From Catelliglobosispora koreensis DSM 44566 (GTDB taxonomy: Bacteria > Actinomycetota > Actinomycetes > Mycobacteriales > Micromonosporaceae), in assembly GCF_000379685.1 (NCBI RefSeq), contig NZ_KB903249.1:1071911-1135910 (forward strand): 64,000 bases of DNA, in the 5' to 3' direction. Under the pieces are notes generated by a model. The model saw nothing but the letters and a program-made list of their open reading frames with translations. It did not search any database and had not been told where the DNA came from. Made by a program: the position numbers and the translations under genes. Within the stretch, counting starts at the first letter, position 1. Each line of letters opens with the position of its first letter. Positions 7,937 through 17,510 of the stretch are shown piece after piece.

Positions 7937-8870
7937 ATTGCATCGACGCCTTGCACGGATGCTCAAACGACTGTGGGCAAAAGAAAACCCACAAGGCGTA
8001 GCCACGCCCGATCAGGATCTCCGTGTCGTTGCCGGCTCGACTGCCCTGATCCTCAACGGGCGCCCAGCTATCCTCGGTGCCGTTGCCGTCGTAACTGGCG
8101 ATGGTGACGAGCAACGACATCGCCGAGCCACATTCGTCGCAGTCCATGGGGTATGGGTCGGTTAGGTGCCAGGAGGCGAAACCGGCGACCTTGTAGCCGG
8201 GGGAGATTGACAGGTCGGACTGATAGGACAGGTCAGAGGTCGCCTCCCAGTCCTTGATGCTTGCGCTCAGGTCCGGCGGAAGAAGCAGGCGGTACTGGTA
8301 TTCGGCGACCTGCTCCGGATGAAGGACACAGGGCTCGGGCAGGTAAGAGTCCGAGACGACGACCGGCTGCGGCGGGTCGACCAGAACCTCGGTCACGCCG
8401 GAAGTGTTGCGCCACTTCAGGAAGACATGCGGACTGTAGTGCTCGTCCGGATGGTCGAGTGGGCACCAGAGCACCTGCAGCACATCAGCGTCGGCCGGCC
8501 CGATGAAATCGGGGATGTCCTTGCGGTACAGCTGCATCACCGGCAGCATCGCGATCGGGCCGTGCGCCAGCTCTTCGGGCTCCGACTCGTCCAGATCCGG
8601 CAGCTCCGGCCGTTCGCCCTTAGGCATCAGCAGGATCTGGCGCCATCGGCGTACATCATCTGGCTTAACCAGCACGGAAGCCTCGTGCTCACGCTCGCAA
8701 TACGGCCACGGTTCCTCAGCCGGCCACATGAGTGGCCCGCCAACAGAGCTGTCGTGCACCGTGGGACGGCCCGCCCGAGGGTGTAGCCGCGTCGCGGTAG
8801 CCCTGTGCGCCGACAGCTCCGGGAAAATCGCCGCGATGTCAACAGGACGAGGGGGCGTGGTGCGAACCAT
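7935..8870 (-). CDS. DUF1963 (YwqG-like) protein
   Basis: A 311-residue soluble protein from the ATG at 8870. The signature is in the C-terminal half: GYKVAGFASWHLTDPYPMDC followed by CGSAMSLLVTIAS and a closing FFCPQSFEHP, as in DUF1963/YwqG proteins, which fetch or sense an unknown ligand. The central part has WCPLDHPDEHYSPHVFLKW. The two CxxC-like spots (DCDECGS and CPQSFEHPC) could hold a metal. No enzymatic function is established. It lies 21 bp downstream of the condensation-domain gene on the same strand, so the two may be co-transcribed. The N-terminal 30 residues are poorly conserved-looking, so the true start could be internal. Confidence 0.75.
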   Translation of the reverse strand: MVRTTPPRPVDIAAIFPELSAHRATATRLHPRAGRPTVHDSSVGGPLMWPAEEPWPYCEREHEASVLVKPDDVRRWRQILLMPKGERPELPDLDESEPEELAHGPIAMLPVMQLYRKDIPDFIGPADADVLQVLWCPLDHPDEHYSPHVFLKWRNTSGVTEVLVDPPQPVVVSDSYLPEPCVLHPEQVAEYQYRLLLPPDLSASIKDWEATSDLSYQSDLSISPGYKVAGFASWHLTDPYPMDCDECGSAMSLLVTIASYDGNGTEDSWAPVEDQGSRAGNDTEILIGRGYALWVFFCPQSFEHPCKASMQ

Positions 8871-8891
8871 GCCCGCTATTCAAGCACGCCG

Positions 8892-10211
8892 TTAGATAGC
8901 GGCATGGATGAGGCGGGACTCGATGGACAGCAGGATGTGCTCGAGGTCGGTGGGGGATAGGGCGGCGGTGTCGGCGCGCAGGGTGTAGTTGAGGGTGCCG
9001 GGGACGGCGTTGATGTTGAGGTAGGCGGTCACGTCGGTGTTGTCGTAGCGCACGCCGGGGGTGAGGCGTGACAACGGTTGTGCGGCAAGGATGCTGGCTC
9101 GCGAAGGGGCGACGCCGTCGAAGCCGGCCACGGTACGCCGGCGGTCGTTGAAGTAGCACAAGGGATCCGGGGCGAAGCCTAGTTCAGCTTCCAGAGCTGA
9201 GAGCAAAGCCCATAGCGAACGCGGGTCGTAGTAGGCGTGCTTGCCGGCGGCGAGCTGACTGCGCCATGCCGCCGCGGCGACGTCGAGCAATGGGCCGCCG
9301 GTGGAGACGGCGCACAGTCCAGCCTGGACAAGGATGCTCACCGAGTCACGGAACCCGGGCCGGAACCGGTTGCTGACCTGAGTGCGGATGACGCGGCGGG
9401 CGACGCCGGTGACTTCCGCTAGAGCGGAAGCGTAGGCGGCCATGAGAAGAGGGCCGGAAGGCAGTCCGGTGCGCACGGAAAGTGCTTGCAACGCAAGCAA
9501 AGCAGCAGGCGAGTCATAGGTCGCCTCCCAGTATCGAGGCGAGCGTGGCGGCAACTGTCCAAACTGGGGCACCGGATTGTCCCGCAACACGGATTCCCAA
9601 TAGCGCAGCGAAGCCGCGCTCTGGCGTAAGGCCGACGCTCCGCGTTGCTGGCGGGCCAAGTCCATGGGCTGGACGCCAGAGCGCGGGCCAAGGTGCTGCC
9701 CGGTCGACTGGTCCAGCAGCGCTAAATCCCGGGCGAGCGCGTCGAAACCGTAGCCGTCGATGACCACGTGCGGGTACATCGCCACGAAATGCGCGGGCTT
9801 GCCCGCCTGCTGAACGACGGCCATCCGTACCGGCCAATCGGTTTCCAGTTCAAACGGCTCCGACGCGAACCGGGCCCGGACAGTTTCGGCGACCGCGGCC
9901 GGATCATCAAGCGTGTCAACGACTTCCAGTGCCACTTCGCCGGAGGCCGACAGCACTTGCGACGGTGTGCCATCGGGACTCAGCTGGATGCGTGTGCGCA
10001 AGGACTGATGACGGCTCACGATGAACGACAGCAAATGGGCGATCTGCTCCACGGTCGTCCCCGCCGCCAGGGGCATCGTCCCGCCAGCCATGCGCGGTGT
10101 GCCCGACATCCGCATCATGAACCAAACGTCCCATTGCCCCCACGTGAGTTCTTCTGTCCCGGAGCCATCGCCCGAAAACGGGACAAGCATTATCGACGAA
10201 GATGACCGCAT
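8892..10211 (-). CDS. Free-standing NRPS condensation-domain protein
   Basis: A 439-residue protein that is a single condensation/acyltransferase-like domain with no A or T partner. It opens with the C1-type motif (EELTWGQWDVWFMM), followed by LSFIVSRHQSLRTRI. The active-site motif reads PHVVIDG at residues 147-153: the second, catalytic histidine (H148) and the DG pair are kept, but the first histidine of HHxxxDG is proline. Length and the later segment QVSNRFRPGFRDSVSILVQA fit a complete domain. Such proteins can join or trim peptides in trans; whether this one serves the siderophore NRPS about 10 kb away is not shown. The gene is divergent from the secreted nuclease. The start is the ATG at 10211; the one at 10190 is also possible. 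Confidence 0.8.
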   Translation of the reverse strand: MRSSSSIMLVPFSGDGSGTEELTWGQWDVWFMMRMSGTPRMAGGTMPLAAGTTVEQIAHLLSFIVSRHQSLRTRIQLSPDGTPSQVLSASGEVALEVVDTLDDPAAVAETVRARFASEPFELETDWPVRMAVVQQAGKPAHFVAMYPHVVIDGYGFDALARDLALLDQSTGQHLGPRSGVQPMDLARQQRGASALRQSAASLRYWESVLRDNPVPQFGQLPPRSPRYWEATYDSPAALLALQALSVRTGLPSGPLLMAAYASALAEVTGVARRVIRTQVSNRFRPGFRDSVSILVQAGLCAVSTGGPLLDVAAAAWRSQLAAGKHAYYDPRSLWALLSALEAELGFAPDPLCYFNDRRRTVAGFDGVAPSRASILAAQPLSRLTPGVRYDNTDVTAYLNINAVPGTLNYTLRADTAALSPTDLEHILLSIESRLIHAAI

Positions 10212-10377
10212 CCCGTCAATATAAACAGACTCAAAACCATCATTGTGTACGCTGTGAGCCCCGCCCGCTTTAACGCACAGTAGCCAAAGGCTGAACCTTC
10301 ATCACCGCACTTCCATGTACACACATCGTCACCTAACGTGGCTGTGCCGACTGTCCCTACCAGACGGAGGATCCCCC

Positions 10378-13300
10378 GTGCCCCGTTTTTCCACTTCACG
10401 TTTGCACCGGCCACCATGGCTATCCCGGAAAGTCGCCCGGATACTGGCGATGGTGCTGGCCGTGCCGCTGGCGATCGTCGTCGTGGGCCAGCCCGCGAGC
10501 GCGGCCGGCTTTAGCCCGGGCAACCTTGTCGTCCTGCGCGTGGGCACGGGAGCGGCTGCCCTGAACAGTGCCGCGACACCGGTGTTCCTGGACGAATACA
10601 CGCCAGCGGGAGCTTTGGTGCAGACCATCGCCCTGCCGATCGCTGGTGCGGGGGACCAGCGCCGGCTGACGATGAGTGGTTCGGCGACGTCGGAGGGCGC
10701 CTTGGCGCTGTCCGCTGACGGGCGGTTCCTGACGATGGCCGGTTATGACACCGACCCCGGCACGGCCAGTGTCGCGAGCTCGACAACGGCGGCTGTGCCG
10801 CGTGTCGTCGGGCGCGTTGACGGCAACGGCACCATCGACACCGCTACCGCGATCACGGATGCCTTCAGCGGCAACAACGTTCGCGGTGCCGTCTCCGATG
10901 ACGGCAGCCGGTTCTGGGTGAGCGGTGCCAGCGGCGGTGTGCGGCTAGCCGCTCTTGGCAGTGGCGGGGCGACCACGCAGATCAATAGCGCGGCTCCCGT
11001 GAACATCAGGGCGGTCGGCATCGCTGGTGGCCAGCTGACCATCTCCACGGGCAGTGGCACGACCGGGGTTTACGCGGTCGGGTCTGGCCTGCCAGCGACC
11101 GGCGGGCAGACACCGACGCTGACGATCCCTGTGCCCAGCCCCTATGGCTTCGTCGCTCTCGACCGCAGCCCAGCCGTGTCCGGAGTGGACACCCTCTACA
11201 TCGCCGACGATTCGGGCAGCCCCAACGGTGGCGTCCTCAAGTTCAGCTTCGATGGCACGACGTGGACCGCACGAGGCTCGATCCGTCCCGCGTCCAGTGG
11301 CGCCAGGGGACTCACGGGCTCGGTGACCGGCGGGACGGCGACGTTGTACGCCACGACCACCGCTGGCACGGGTCAGCTGGTCAAGGTCGAAGACACGGCC
11401 GTGTTTGACGCCGCGCTGTCGGCGACGCCCGTCACGCTGGCTTCCGGTGTGGCGAACACGGCCCTGCGTGGCGTCGCGTTCACCCCGGCCGCATCGGTCG
11501 CGGGGCCTGTGATCACGGGACAGCCGCAGGACACGACGGTCGCGACGGGTGGTTCGGCGACGTTGAGTGTCACCGCCAGCGGCACGGGACCGCTGTCCTA
11601 CCAGTGGTACTCAGGAACCTCAGGCGACACCGCCAATCCGATCTCCGGCGCGACCGGTGCCTCGTATACGACGCCGGGACTGACCGCCACCATGACATTC
11701 TGGGTGCGCGTGAGCGGACCGGGCGGCAGCGCGGACAGTACAACCGCGACAGTGACCGTCAACAACACCCCGAACACAGCGCCCAGCATCACCCCGGCTC
11801 CGGTCGAGGCGCTGGCGCTGACGCTCGGTGACCCGGACAACCCGCCGGCCCTGCGCACCGTCAACGTCAACGACGCTGAGACACCGGCTGACGGGCTGAC
11901 CGTCACGGTCGAGTCCAGCAACACGGCTGTCGCCGCCGGCGGCACGACGGGCACGGGATCGACCAGAACCCTGACGGTCACCCCCGCTGGCGTCGGCCAC
12001 GCCACGCTGACGGTCACCGTGTCTGACGGCGCGCTGAGCGCGACGACGACGTTCCCGGTCGCGGTGTCTGGCGTTCTACCCGTGGGCACGCGTAACCATT
12101 ACGGGGCAAGCGATGCCAGCACCGCCATCGATCTCGGCGACGGCACGATGCTCGTGGCTGACGATGAGACCAATGTGCTACGCCGTTACGATCGCGTGCA
12201 CTCGCGGTACCCCCTGGAGGTCTTTGATCTGCGTGCCGCGGGCCTGGCCCTGCGCGACAGCAATGTGACGCGCGAAATCGACATCGAAGCGTCGGCGCGC
12301 CTGGGGAACACGGTCTTCTGGGTCGGCTCGCACGGGCAGAACTCGTCGGGCAACACCCGGCTCAACCGGCAAGAGTTCTTTACCACCAACCTCTCCGGCA
12401 CCACGGTGAGCCTCGGCGGCAGCTACCAGTTGCTGCGCGATGACCTAATCGCCTGGGATCAGTCCAATGGCGACAGTCTCGGCCTCGCCGCCGCGGCGAC
12501 CCGCGCGCCTGAGGCGAATCCGGCCGGCTTCAACATCGAGGGCGCCGAGTTCACCACCGACGGCTCAAGCCTGCTGCTCGGCTTCCGTGGACCACTGAGC
12601 GCTGACAGCAAAGCGATCGTCGTTCCGCTGACGAACCCGGCCGCTCTTGTCGCTGGCAACCCGACGACCGGGGTGACCGCGAGCTTTGGTACGCCACTGC
12701 TTTGGGACCTCGGCGGCCGCGGCGTGCGCGAGATTCGCCGCAACAGCACCGGGCAGTACCTCATCATCGCCGGGCCGACCGACGCCGGAACCGGCGCCGC
12801 CGGCGAATACCGCTTCTACAGCTGGGACGGTAACCCGGCCAGCCAGCCGCTGCTGCGCGCCGGATCGCTGGACGCCGTTGCCGGGCCTGGCAAGCCGGAA
12901 TCCATGGTGGACGTTCCCAGCCCGCTGACGAACGCCTCAACCGTGCAGGTGCTGACCGACGCTGGCGACACGGTATTCTACGGCGACGGCATCATCGCGA
13001 AGGAACTCGCGCCGGTGCTGCGCAAGTCCACCAGCGCAACGGTTTCCGTGGGTGCCGCGCCCGCCTGCCTCGGCAGCGTGGCCAGCATCGGCTCGGTGCA
13101 AGGCGCCATGGAGACCAGCCCGGTCAACGGGCAGACCGTGGCGGTCCGCGGCACGGTCGTGGGCGATCACGAGGGCGCATCGCCGGCCCTGCGTGGCTTC
13201 TACTTGCAGGACACCGGAGACGGAACGTCACTGACTTCCGACGGCATCTTCGTTTTCACGGGCGGGGCCAACCTCGTCTCGCTCGGTGATGTCGTTGAGG

Positions 13301-16236
13301 TCACGGGCGCGGTCTCGGAGTTCCAGGGACAGACGCAAATCACCACTAGCGCCAGTGGCGTATCTCCTTGCGGCACCTCAGGTTCGGTGAACCCAGTCAA
13401 CGTGACGCTGCCAGTCTCGTCGCCAGAAGTCCTGGAACGCTACGAGGGCATGCTGATCCGCGTGAACCAGACGCTGACCGTGACCGAGCACTTCCAGCTC
13501 GGCCGCTTCGGCCAGGTCGTGGTGTCCTCAGGTAGCCGGCTGCGCCAGCCCACGTCAGACATCCGCGCCACCGACACGGCAGCCGTCGTCGCGGCACAGG
13601 CCGCTAACAACCGCAACCGGCTCATCATCGATGACTCGCTGCAGAGCCAGAACCCCGACCCGATCGTGTGGGCCCGTGGTGGGCAACCGCTTTCGGCCAG
13701 CAACACGCTGCGCGGTGGCGACACCGTGACCAACCCGGTTGGCGTGCTGACCTACACGTGGGGCGGAAACGCGGCCAGCGGCAACGCATACCGGCTGCGC
13801 CCGCTAGGCGCGCTCGGTGGCTCAGCGGTCTTCGACGAGGCCAACCCGCGTCCCGCCACCGTTCCGGACACGGGTTCCGGCCCGGTCAAGGTGGCCAGCG
13901 CCAACCTGCTCAACTTCTTCAACACCTTTACGGGCTGCACCCTTGGTACTCAAGGAGCAGTCACCGAGTGCCGTGGCGCCAGCGACACCACGGAGTATCA
14001 GCGGCAGCTCGCCAAAGAGGTGGCGTCCCTTCGCTTCCTGAACGCCGATGTCATCGGTTACATGGAAATGGAAAACGACGGCTACGGACCGTCCAGCGCG
14101 GTTCAGGCGCTCGTCAACGCCCTAAACGCGGCTGACGGCCCAGGCACGTGGTCGTTTGTGGACGCTGACGCCGCCACCGGTGTCATCGACGTCGCCGGAA
14201 CGGATGCCATCAAGACCGGCATCATCTACCGCACGGCAGCCGTGCAGCCCGTCGCCGGCGCGACGTTCGTCAACCAGAACGCCATCTACGAACGGCGTCC
14301 CGTGGCCCAGACGTTCGTCACCCCAGCCGGGGCACGGTTCACCGTGGTGGGCAACCACTTCAAGTCCAAGGGCTCCTGCCCGGCCAGTGGTCCCGACGCC
14401 GATCAGGGCGACGGTCAAAGCTGCTGGAACCCACGCCGCACCGCCCAGGCCATCGAGCTCGCCCGCTGGATCGGCGAGGTCGTCGTGCCAGCGGCCGGTG
14501 ACCCGGACGTGATGATCGTGGGCGACTTGAACTCCTACGCCGGTGAAGACCCGATCGCGGCCCTCGAAAACGCCGGTTATGTCAACCTTGTCAAGGCATT
14601 CCACGGTTCCTCGGCTTACTCTTACGTGTTTGACGGGCAGTGGGGTTACCTCGACTACGTGATGTCCTCAGCCTCGCTGACCGCTCAGGTCACCGGCGCG
14701 GCCGACGCGCACCACAACGCCGACGAACCGTCTGTCTTGGACTATCTGACCGACTTCAAGAGCCCGGGGCAGATCGTCTCGCTCTACGCTCCTGACCGGT
14801 TCCGCACGAGCGACCACGACCCCGTGGTGGCCGGGCTCGACCTTGGTGTCGCGGCATCGATCTCGGGCACGCCGCCGGCCGGTGTGGTCGGGGATCCGTA
14901 CCTGTTCTCTTTCACCCTCGGTGGCACGGGACTGGTCACGACCTCGGTCGCCTCTGGCACGCTGCCGCCAGGGGTGAGTTTGACGGCCAACGGTTCCCTG
15001 ACCGGAACCCCCACGGCGGCAGGCACTTTCGCGTTCACCGTGTCGGCGTCGAACGCGTTCGGCTCGGCGTCAGTGCCCGTAACGGTTACCGTGGCCCGAG
15101 GCGTGTCCGCCGTGACGGTCGCGGTTTCCCCGAACCCTGTGCTGACCGGCAACCCGGTCACGCTGACCGCTTCGGTAACGGCGCCGGTCGCACCGACCGG
15201 AACCGTCACGTACTTCGACGGGGCCACTTCCCTAGGCGCCGTCGCGGTGGGGGCTCCCCTCAGCGTGACATTGCCGGTGGGATCACACTCGATAACGGCG
15301 GCTTACTCGGGTGACACGTCGCTCAATCCGTCCACATCGGATGCTGTCGTCCTGGCCGTGATCGACGGTGTGACCCTGGGCGACACGTTGCCGGACGGCA
15401 CGGTCGGCTCGCCTTATGCGGCAACGGTTCCGTTCACGGGCGGTCAGCCGGTGACGTTTACGATCACCGCCGGTGCTTTGCCGCCAGGGCTGACGCTGTC
15501 GTCCTCGGGTTCGATCACGGGTGTGCCCACGACGGCTGGCGGTTTCGCCTTCACCATCAAGGCCACCAACCCCGTGAGCACGGCATCGCAGGCTTATGCG
15601 GTGACCATCGCCAAGGCGGCGACCACGACCGTGGTGACGTCCTCGGCTAGCCCGTCGATCGTTGGCGGCGCGGTGCGTTTCACCGCAACGGTTTCCGGTC
15701 CGCTCACGCCGGGTGGGACGGTCCAGTTCACGGTCGATGGCGCACCCGTCGGTGGGCCGGTCACCCTAAGCGGTGGGGTCGCCGTGAGCAGCCCCATCGC
15801 GACCCTGTCGACCGGAGCACACAGCGTCAAGGCCGTGTATTCCGGCAGCGGATCGTTCCTGGGCAGTGAAGGCACCTTCACCCAGATCGTCCACTATGCA
15901 GTGAAGCTCACGTCACCTGCTCCCGGAGCCCGGTTCACCGCTGGCTCCATCGTGCCGGTGAGCTTCCAGCTGACTGACGCCGCGGGCAACCCGATCCCGG
16001 TCGGGGAGTCGATTCTGCTCGTCGTATCCGGCCGGGTCACCGTGTCGGCGAGTGGAGCACAGTCGTTGCCAGCGGTCCGCCCGCTCTACGACCCGTTCTC
16101 CCGTTCGTTCGTCCTGCCGTGGTTCACCACACCGAAGTTCCTCGGCGGGGCGACCGGCCCGGTAACCATCACGATCGCGGTCACCCACCCGGGAACCGCC
16201 GCACAGACCCAAACCGTGAGCATCACGCTCACCTGA
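10378..16236 (+). CDS. Secreted multidomain endonuclease/exonuclease/phosphatase (ExeM/NucH-like) with Ig-like repeats
   Basis: A 1952-residue secreted protein. The start is the GTG at 10378, 8 nt after ACGGAGG. Residues 1-41 are a signal peptide ending ASAAG. In order: a repeat-rich beta region (about 42-375), an Ig-like domain (about 378-463), a DUF3616-like region beginning GTRNHYGASDAS (about 565-888), an OB-fold/lamin-like segment starting CLGSVASIGSVQGAM (about 896-1150), and the EEP nuclease (about 1171-1487). Nuclease residues: SANLLNFFNTF, YMEMENDGYG, VGNHFKSKGSC, VGDLNSYAGED and SDHDPVV with S1478/H1480. The tail alternates putative-Ig (He_PIG) and Big_3_5-type modules (about 1494-1842). 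It probably degrades extracellular DNA for nutrients or defence. The module series is longer than in typical ExeM proteins. Confidence 0.88.
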   Translation: MPRFSTSRLHRPPWLSRKVARILAMVLAVPLAIVVVGQPASAAGFSPGNLVVLRVGTGAAALNSAATPVFLDEYTPAGALVQTIALPIAGAGDQRRLTMSGSATSEGALALSADGRFLTMAGYDTDPGTASVASSTTAAVPRVVGRVDGNGTIDTATAITDAFSGNNVRGAVSDDGSRFWVSGASGGVRLAALGSGGATTQINSAAPVNIRAVGIAGGQLTISTGSGTTGVYAVGSGLPATGGQTPTLTIPVPSPYGFVALDRSPAVSGVDTLYIADDSGSPNGGVLKFSFDGTTWTARGSIRPASSGARGLTGSVTGGTATLYATTTAGTGQLVKVEDTAVFDAALSATPVTLASGVANTALRGVAFTPAASVAGPVITGQPQDTTVATGGSATLSVTASGTGPLSYQWYSGTSGDTANPISGATGASYTTPGLTATMTFWVRVSGPGGSADSTTATVTVNNTPNTAPSITPAPVEALALTLGDPDNPPALRTVNVNDAETPADGLTVTVESSNTAVAAGGTTGTGSTRTLTVTPAGVGHATLTVTVSDGALSATTTFPVAVSGVLPVGTRNHYGASDASTAIDLGDGTMLVADDETNVLRRYDRVHSRYPLEVFDLRAAGLALRDSNVTREIDIEASARLGNTVFWVGSHGQNSSGNTRLNRQEFFTTNLSGTTVSLGGSYQLLRDDLIAWDQSNGDSLGLAAAATRAPEANPAGFNIEGAEFTTDGSSLLLGFRGPLSADSKAIVVPLTNPAALVAGNPTTGVTASFGTPLLWDLGGRGVREIRRNSTGQYLIIAGPTDAGTGAAGEYRFYSWDGNPASQPLLRAGSLDAVAGPGKPESMVDVPSPLTNASTVQVLTDAGDTVFYGDGIIAKELAPVLRKSTSATVSVGAAPACLGSVASIGSVQGAMETSPVNGQTVAVRGTVVGDHEGASPALRGFYLQDTGDGTSLTSDGIFVFTGGANLVSLGDVVEVTGAVSEFQGQTQITTSASGVSPCGTSGSVNPVNVTLPVSSPEVLERYEGMLIRVNQTLTVTEHFQLGRFGQVVVSSGSRLRQPTSDIRATDTAAVVAAQAANNRNRLIIDDSLQSQNPDPIVWARGGQPLSASNTLRGGDTVTNPVGVLTYTWGGNAASGNAYRLRPLGALGGSAVFDEANPRPATVPDTGSGPVKVASANLLNFFNTFTGCTLGTQGAVTECRGASDTTEYQRQLAKEVASLRFLNADVIGYMEMENDGYGPSSAVQALVNALNAADGPGTWSFVDADAATGVIDVAGTDAIKTGIIYRTAAVQPVAGATFVNQNAIYERRPVAQTFVTPAGARFTVVGNHFKSKGSCPASGPDADQGDGQSCWNPRRTAQAIELARWIGEVVVPAAGDPDVMIVGDLNSYAGEDPIAALENAGYVNLVKAFHGSSAYSYVFDGQWGYLDYVMSSASLTAQVTGAADAHHNADEPSVLDYLTDFKSPGQIVSLYAPDRFRTSDHDPVVAGLDLGVAASISGTPPAGVVGDPYLFSFTLGGTGLVTTSVASGTLPPGVSLTANGSLTGTPTAAGTFAFTVSASNAFGSASVPVTVTVARGVSAVTVAVSPNPVLTGNPVTLTASVTAPVAPTGTVTYFDGATSLGAVAVGAPLSVTLPVGSHSITAAYSGDTSLNPSTSDAVVLAVIDGVTLGDTLPDGTVGSPYAATVPFTGGQPVTFTITAGALPPGLTLSSSGSITGVPTTAGGFAFTIKATNPVSTASQAYAVTIAKAATTTVVTSSASPSIVGGAVRFTATVSGPLTPGGTVQFTVDGAPVGGPVTLSGGVAVSSPIATLSTGAHSVKAVYSGSGSFLGSEGTFTQIVHYAVKLTSPAPGARFTAGSIVPVSFQLTDAAGNPIPVGESILLVVSGRVTVSASGAQSLPAVRPLYDPFSRSFVLPWFTTPKFLGGATGPVTITIAVTHPGTAAQTQTVSITLT

Positions 16237-16346
16237 TACTCCCGGCCGGCCGCGACGCTCACGCCAAGCGCGGTAGATGCGGGCAACTATGCGGTGGCTG
16301 GGCGCTTCACGTGCCCGGCCCACCCGCAGGTCAGCACACCTTCGCC

Positions 16347-16424
16347 AACCCCCTTTGCTCTGCACCCATCGGGGCACAAATATGCAGCGTGCCGCGTCTC
16401 TATAGGTGCAAAGCAAAGGGGGTT
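16347..16424. terminator. Long nested inverted repeat in the 318-bp gap after the nuclease gene
   Basis: The gap 16237-16554 contains no gene I can support. Its main feature is an inverted repeat: AACCCCCTTTGCTCTGCACC (16347-16366) against GGTGCAAAGCAAAGGGGGTT (16405-16424), with 19 of 20 positions complementary. The 38-nt loop holds a second small stem, GGCAC (16373-16377) with GTGCC (16389-16393). The right arm runs into TTTTC, so it may be an intrinsic terminator for the nuclease gene, 110 bp upstream. It could instead be a palindromic interspersed repeat. Confidence 0.6.
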
Positions 16425-16554
16425 TTCACACCTACCTCCACCTGGGCCGCTAGTGATCGCTTAACGCGGAGCCTCGGCGCATAACTCCAGCGGAGTTCGG
16501 CCAAGGGCGAAGGTGTGGGGCGCCAGGCTCGGATGAGCAGGTAGCGTTCGGCGC

Positions 16555-17466
16555 GTGACTCAAGATGTGCTGCGCCCGGCCCTGCTCAAAGAAGGCGACA
16601 ACGTCGCCCTGATCTCACCGTCGGGTCCCGTGCCTCACGACCGCATTGAGGCGGCGGTCAGTGTGCTGAGCGGCTGGGGGCTGCGGCCGCACGTTTTCCC
16701 GAACGCGCGCGGCAATCACCGCTACTTCTCGGGGCTTGATGAGGCGAGGCTCGCCGACCTCAACACCGCCATCAGGGACGCCAGCATTCGGGCGATTTGG
16801 TGCCTGCGCGGTGGCTATGGCATGCAGCGCATCGTGGATGACGTGGATTTCGCCACGCTCAAAGCCGATCCCAAGCTCGTCATCGGGTTCTCCGACATCA
16901 CGGCTTTGCATTTCGCCCTGTGGCAACGGCTCCGCCTGGTGAGCGTGCACGGTCCGGTCGCGGCGCAGTTTGATAAGGGCGCGGACTCCCTGACGGCTCG
17001 CGCGGCCAAGCATGCCGTGATGTCGGGCGAGCCCGTTGTGCTGACAGTTGACCCGGCCGAAGCCTCCGCTCCGGCTAGGACGGAAGGCACCGCCTCGGGA
17101 CCGCTCCTCGGTGGCAACCTATCGCTTATCGCCGCCTCGACGGGGACGCAGGACATGCCTAGTCTCGCCGGAACCGTTGTGTTGCTTGAGGAAGTGGACG
17201 AGCCGCACTACAAAGTGGACCGGATGCTCAACCACCTGTGCCGGGCAGGCGCCTTCGAAGGCGTCGCGGGATTCGCCGTCGGGCAGTTCACGAACTGTCC
17301 CGAAGCGGCCGACATCATCTTGGATCGCCTCGGGCACCTGGGCGTGCCGATCCTCGGGGGTCTGCCGATCGGGCACGGCGATCAGCACTACGCCGTCCCG
17401 CACGGCAGCATGTCCACCCTGGACGTCGCGTCCTCGACGCTGACCGTCAGCCCGGTGACAGGCTGA
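16555..17466 (+). CDS. LD-carboxypeptidase (peptidase S66, MccF/LdcA-like)
   Basis: A 303-residue serine peptidase of family S66, which cuts the L,D-bond of tetrapeptide stems in recycled murein, or in MccF-like members cleaves acyl-adenylate antibiotics such as microcin C. The start is the GTG at 16555. The nucleophile serine S113 lies in VIGFSDITAL, after the conserved CLRGGYGMQRIVD segment. The glutamate of VVLLEEVDEPHYKVDRML and the histidine of IGHGDQHYAVPHG complete the Ser-Glu-His set. Length matches the family. No signal peptide is seen, so it acts in the cytoplasm. MccF-type and LdcA-type roles cannot be separated by eye. Confidence 0.9.
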   Translation: MTQDVLRPALLKEGDNVALISPSGPVPHDRIEAAVSVLSGWGLRPHVFPNARGNHRYFSGLDEARLADLNTAIRDASIRAIWCLRGGYGMQRIVDDVDFATLKADPKLVIGFSDITALHFALWQRLRLVSVHGPVAAQFDKGADSLTARAAKHAVMSGEPVVLTVDPAEASAPARTEGTASGPLLGGNLSLIAASTGTQDMPSLAGTVVLLEEVDEPHYKVDRMLNHLCRAGAFEGVAGFAVGQFTNCPEAADIILDRLGHLGVPILGGLPIGHGDQHYAVPHGSMSTLDVASSTLTVSPVTG

Positions 17467-17510
17467 CGCGCCTTGTTGCAAAATGCTGGCAATAAGGGAA
17501 CACTTCCTGC

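Noticed and set aside
10260-10320. Possible Pho box (GAACCTTCATCACC) upstream of the secreted nuclease
   Set aside because: Direct repeats of the GTTCACC type are not clear enough to support PhoP control.
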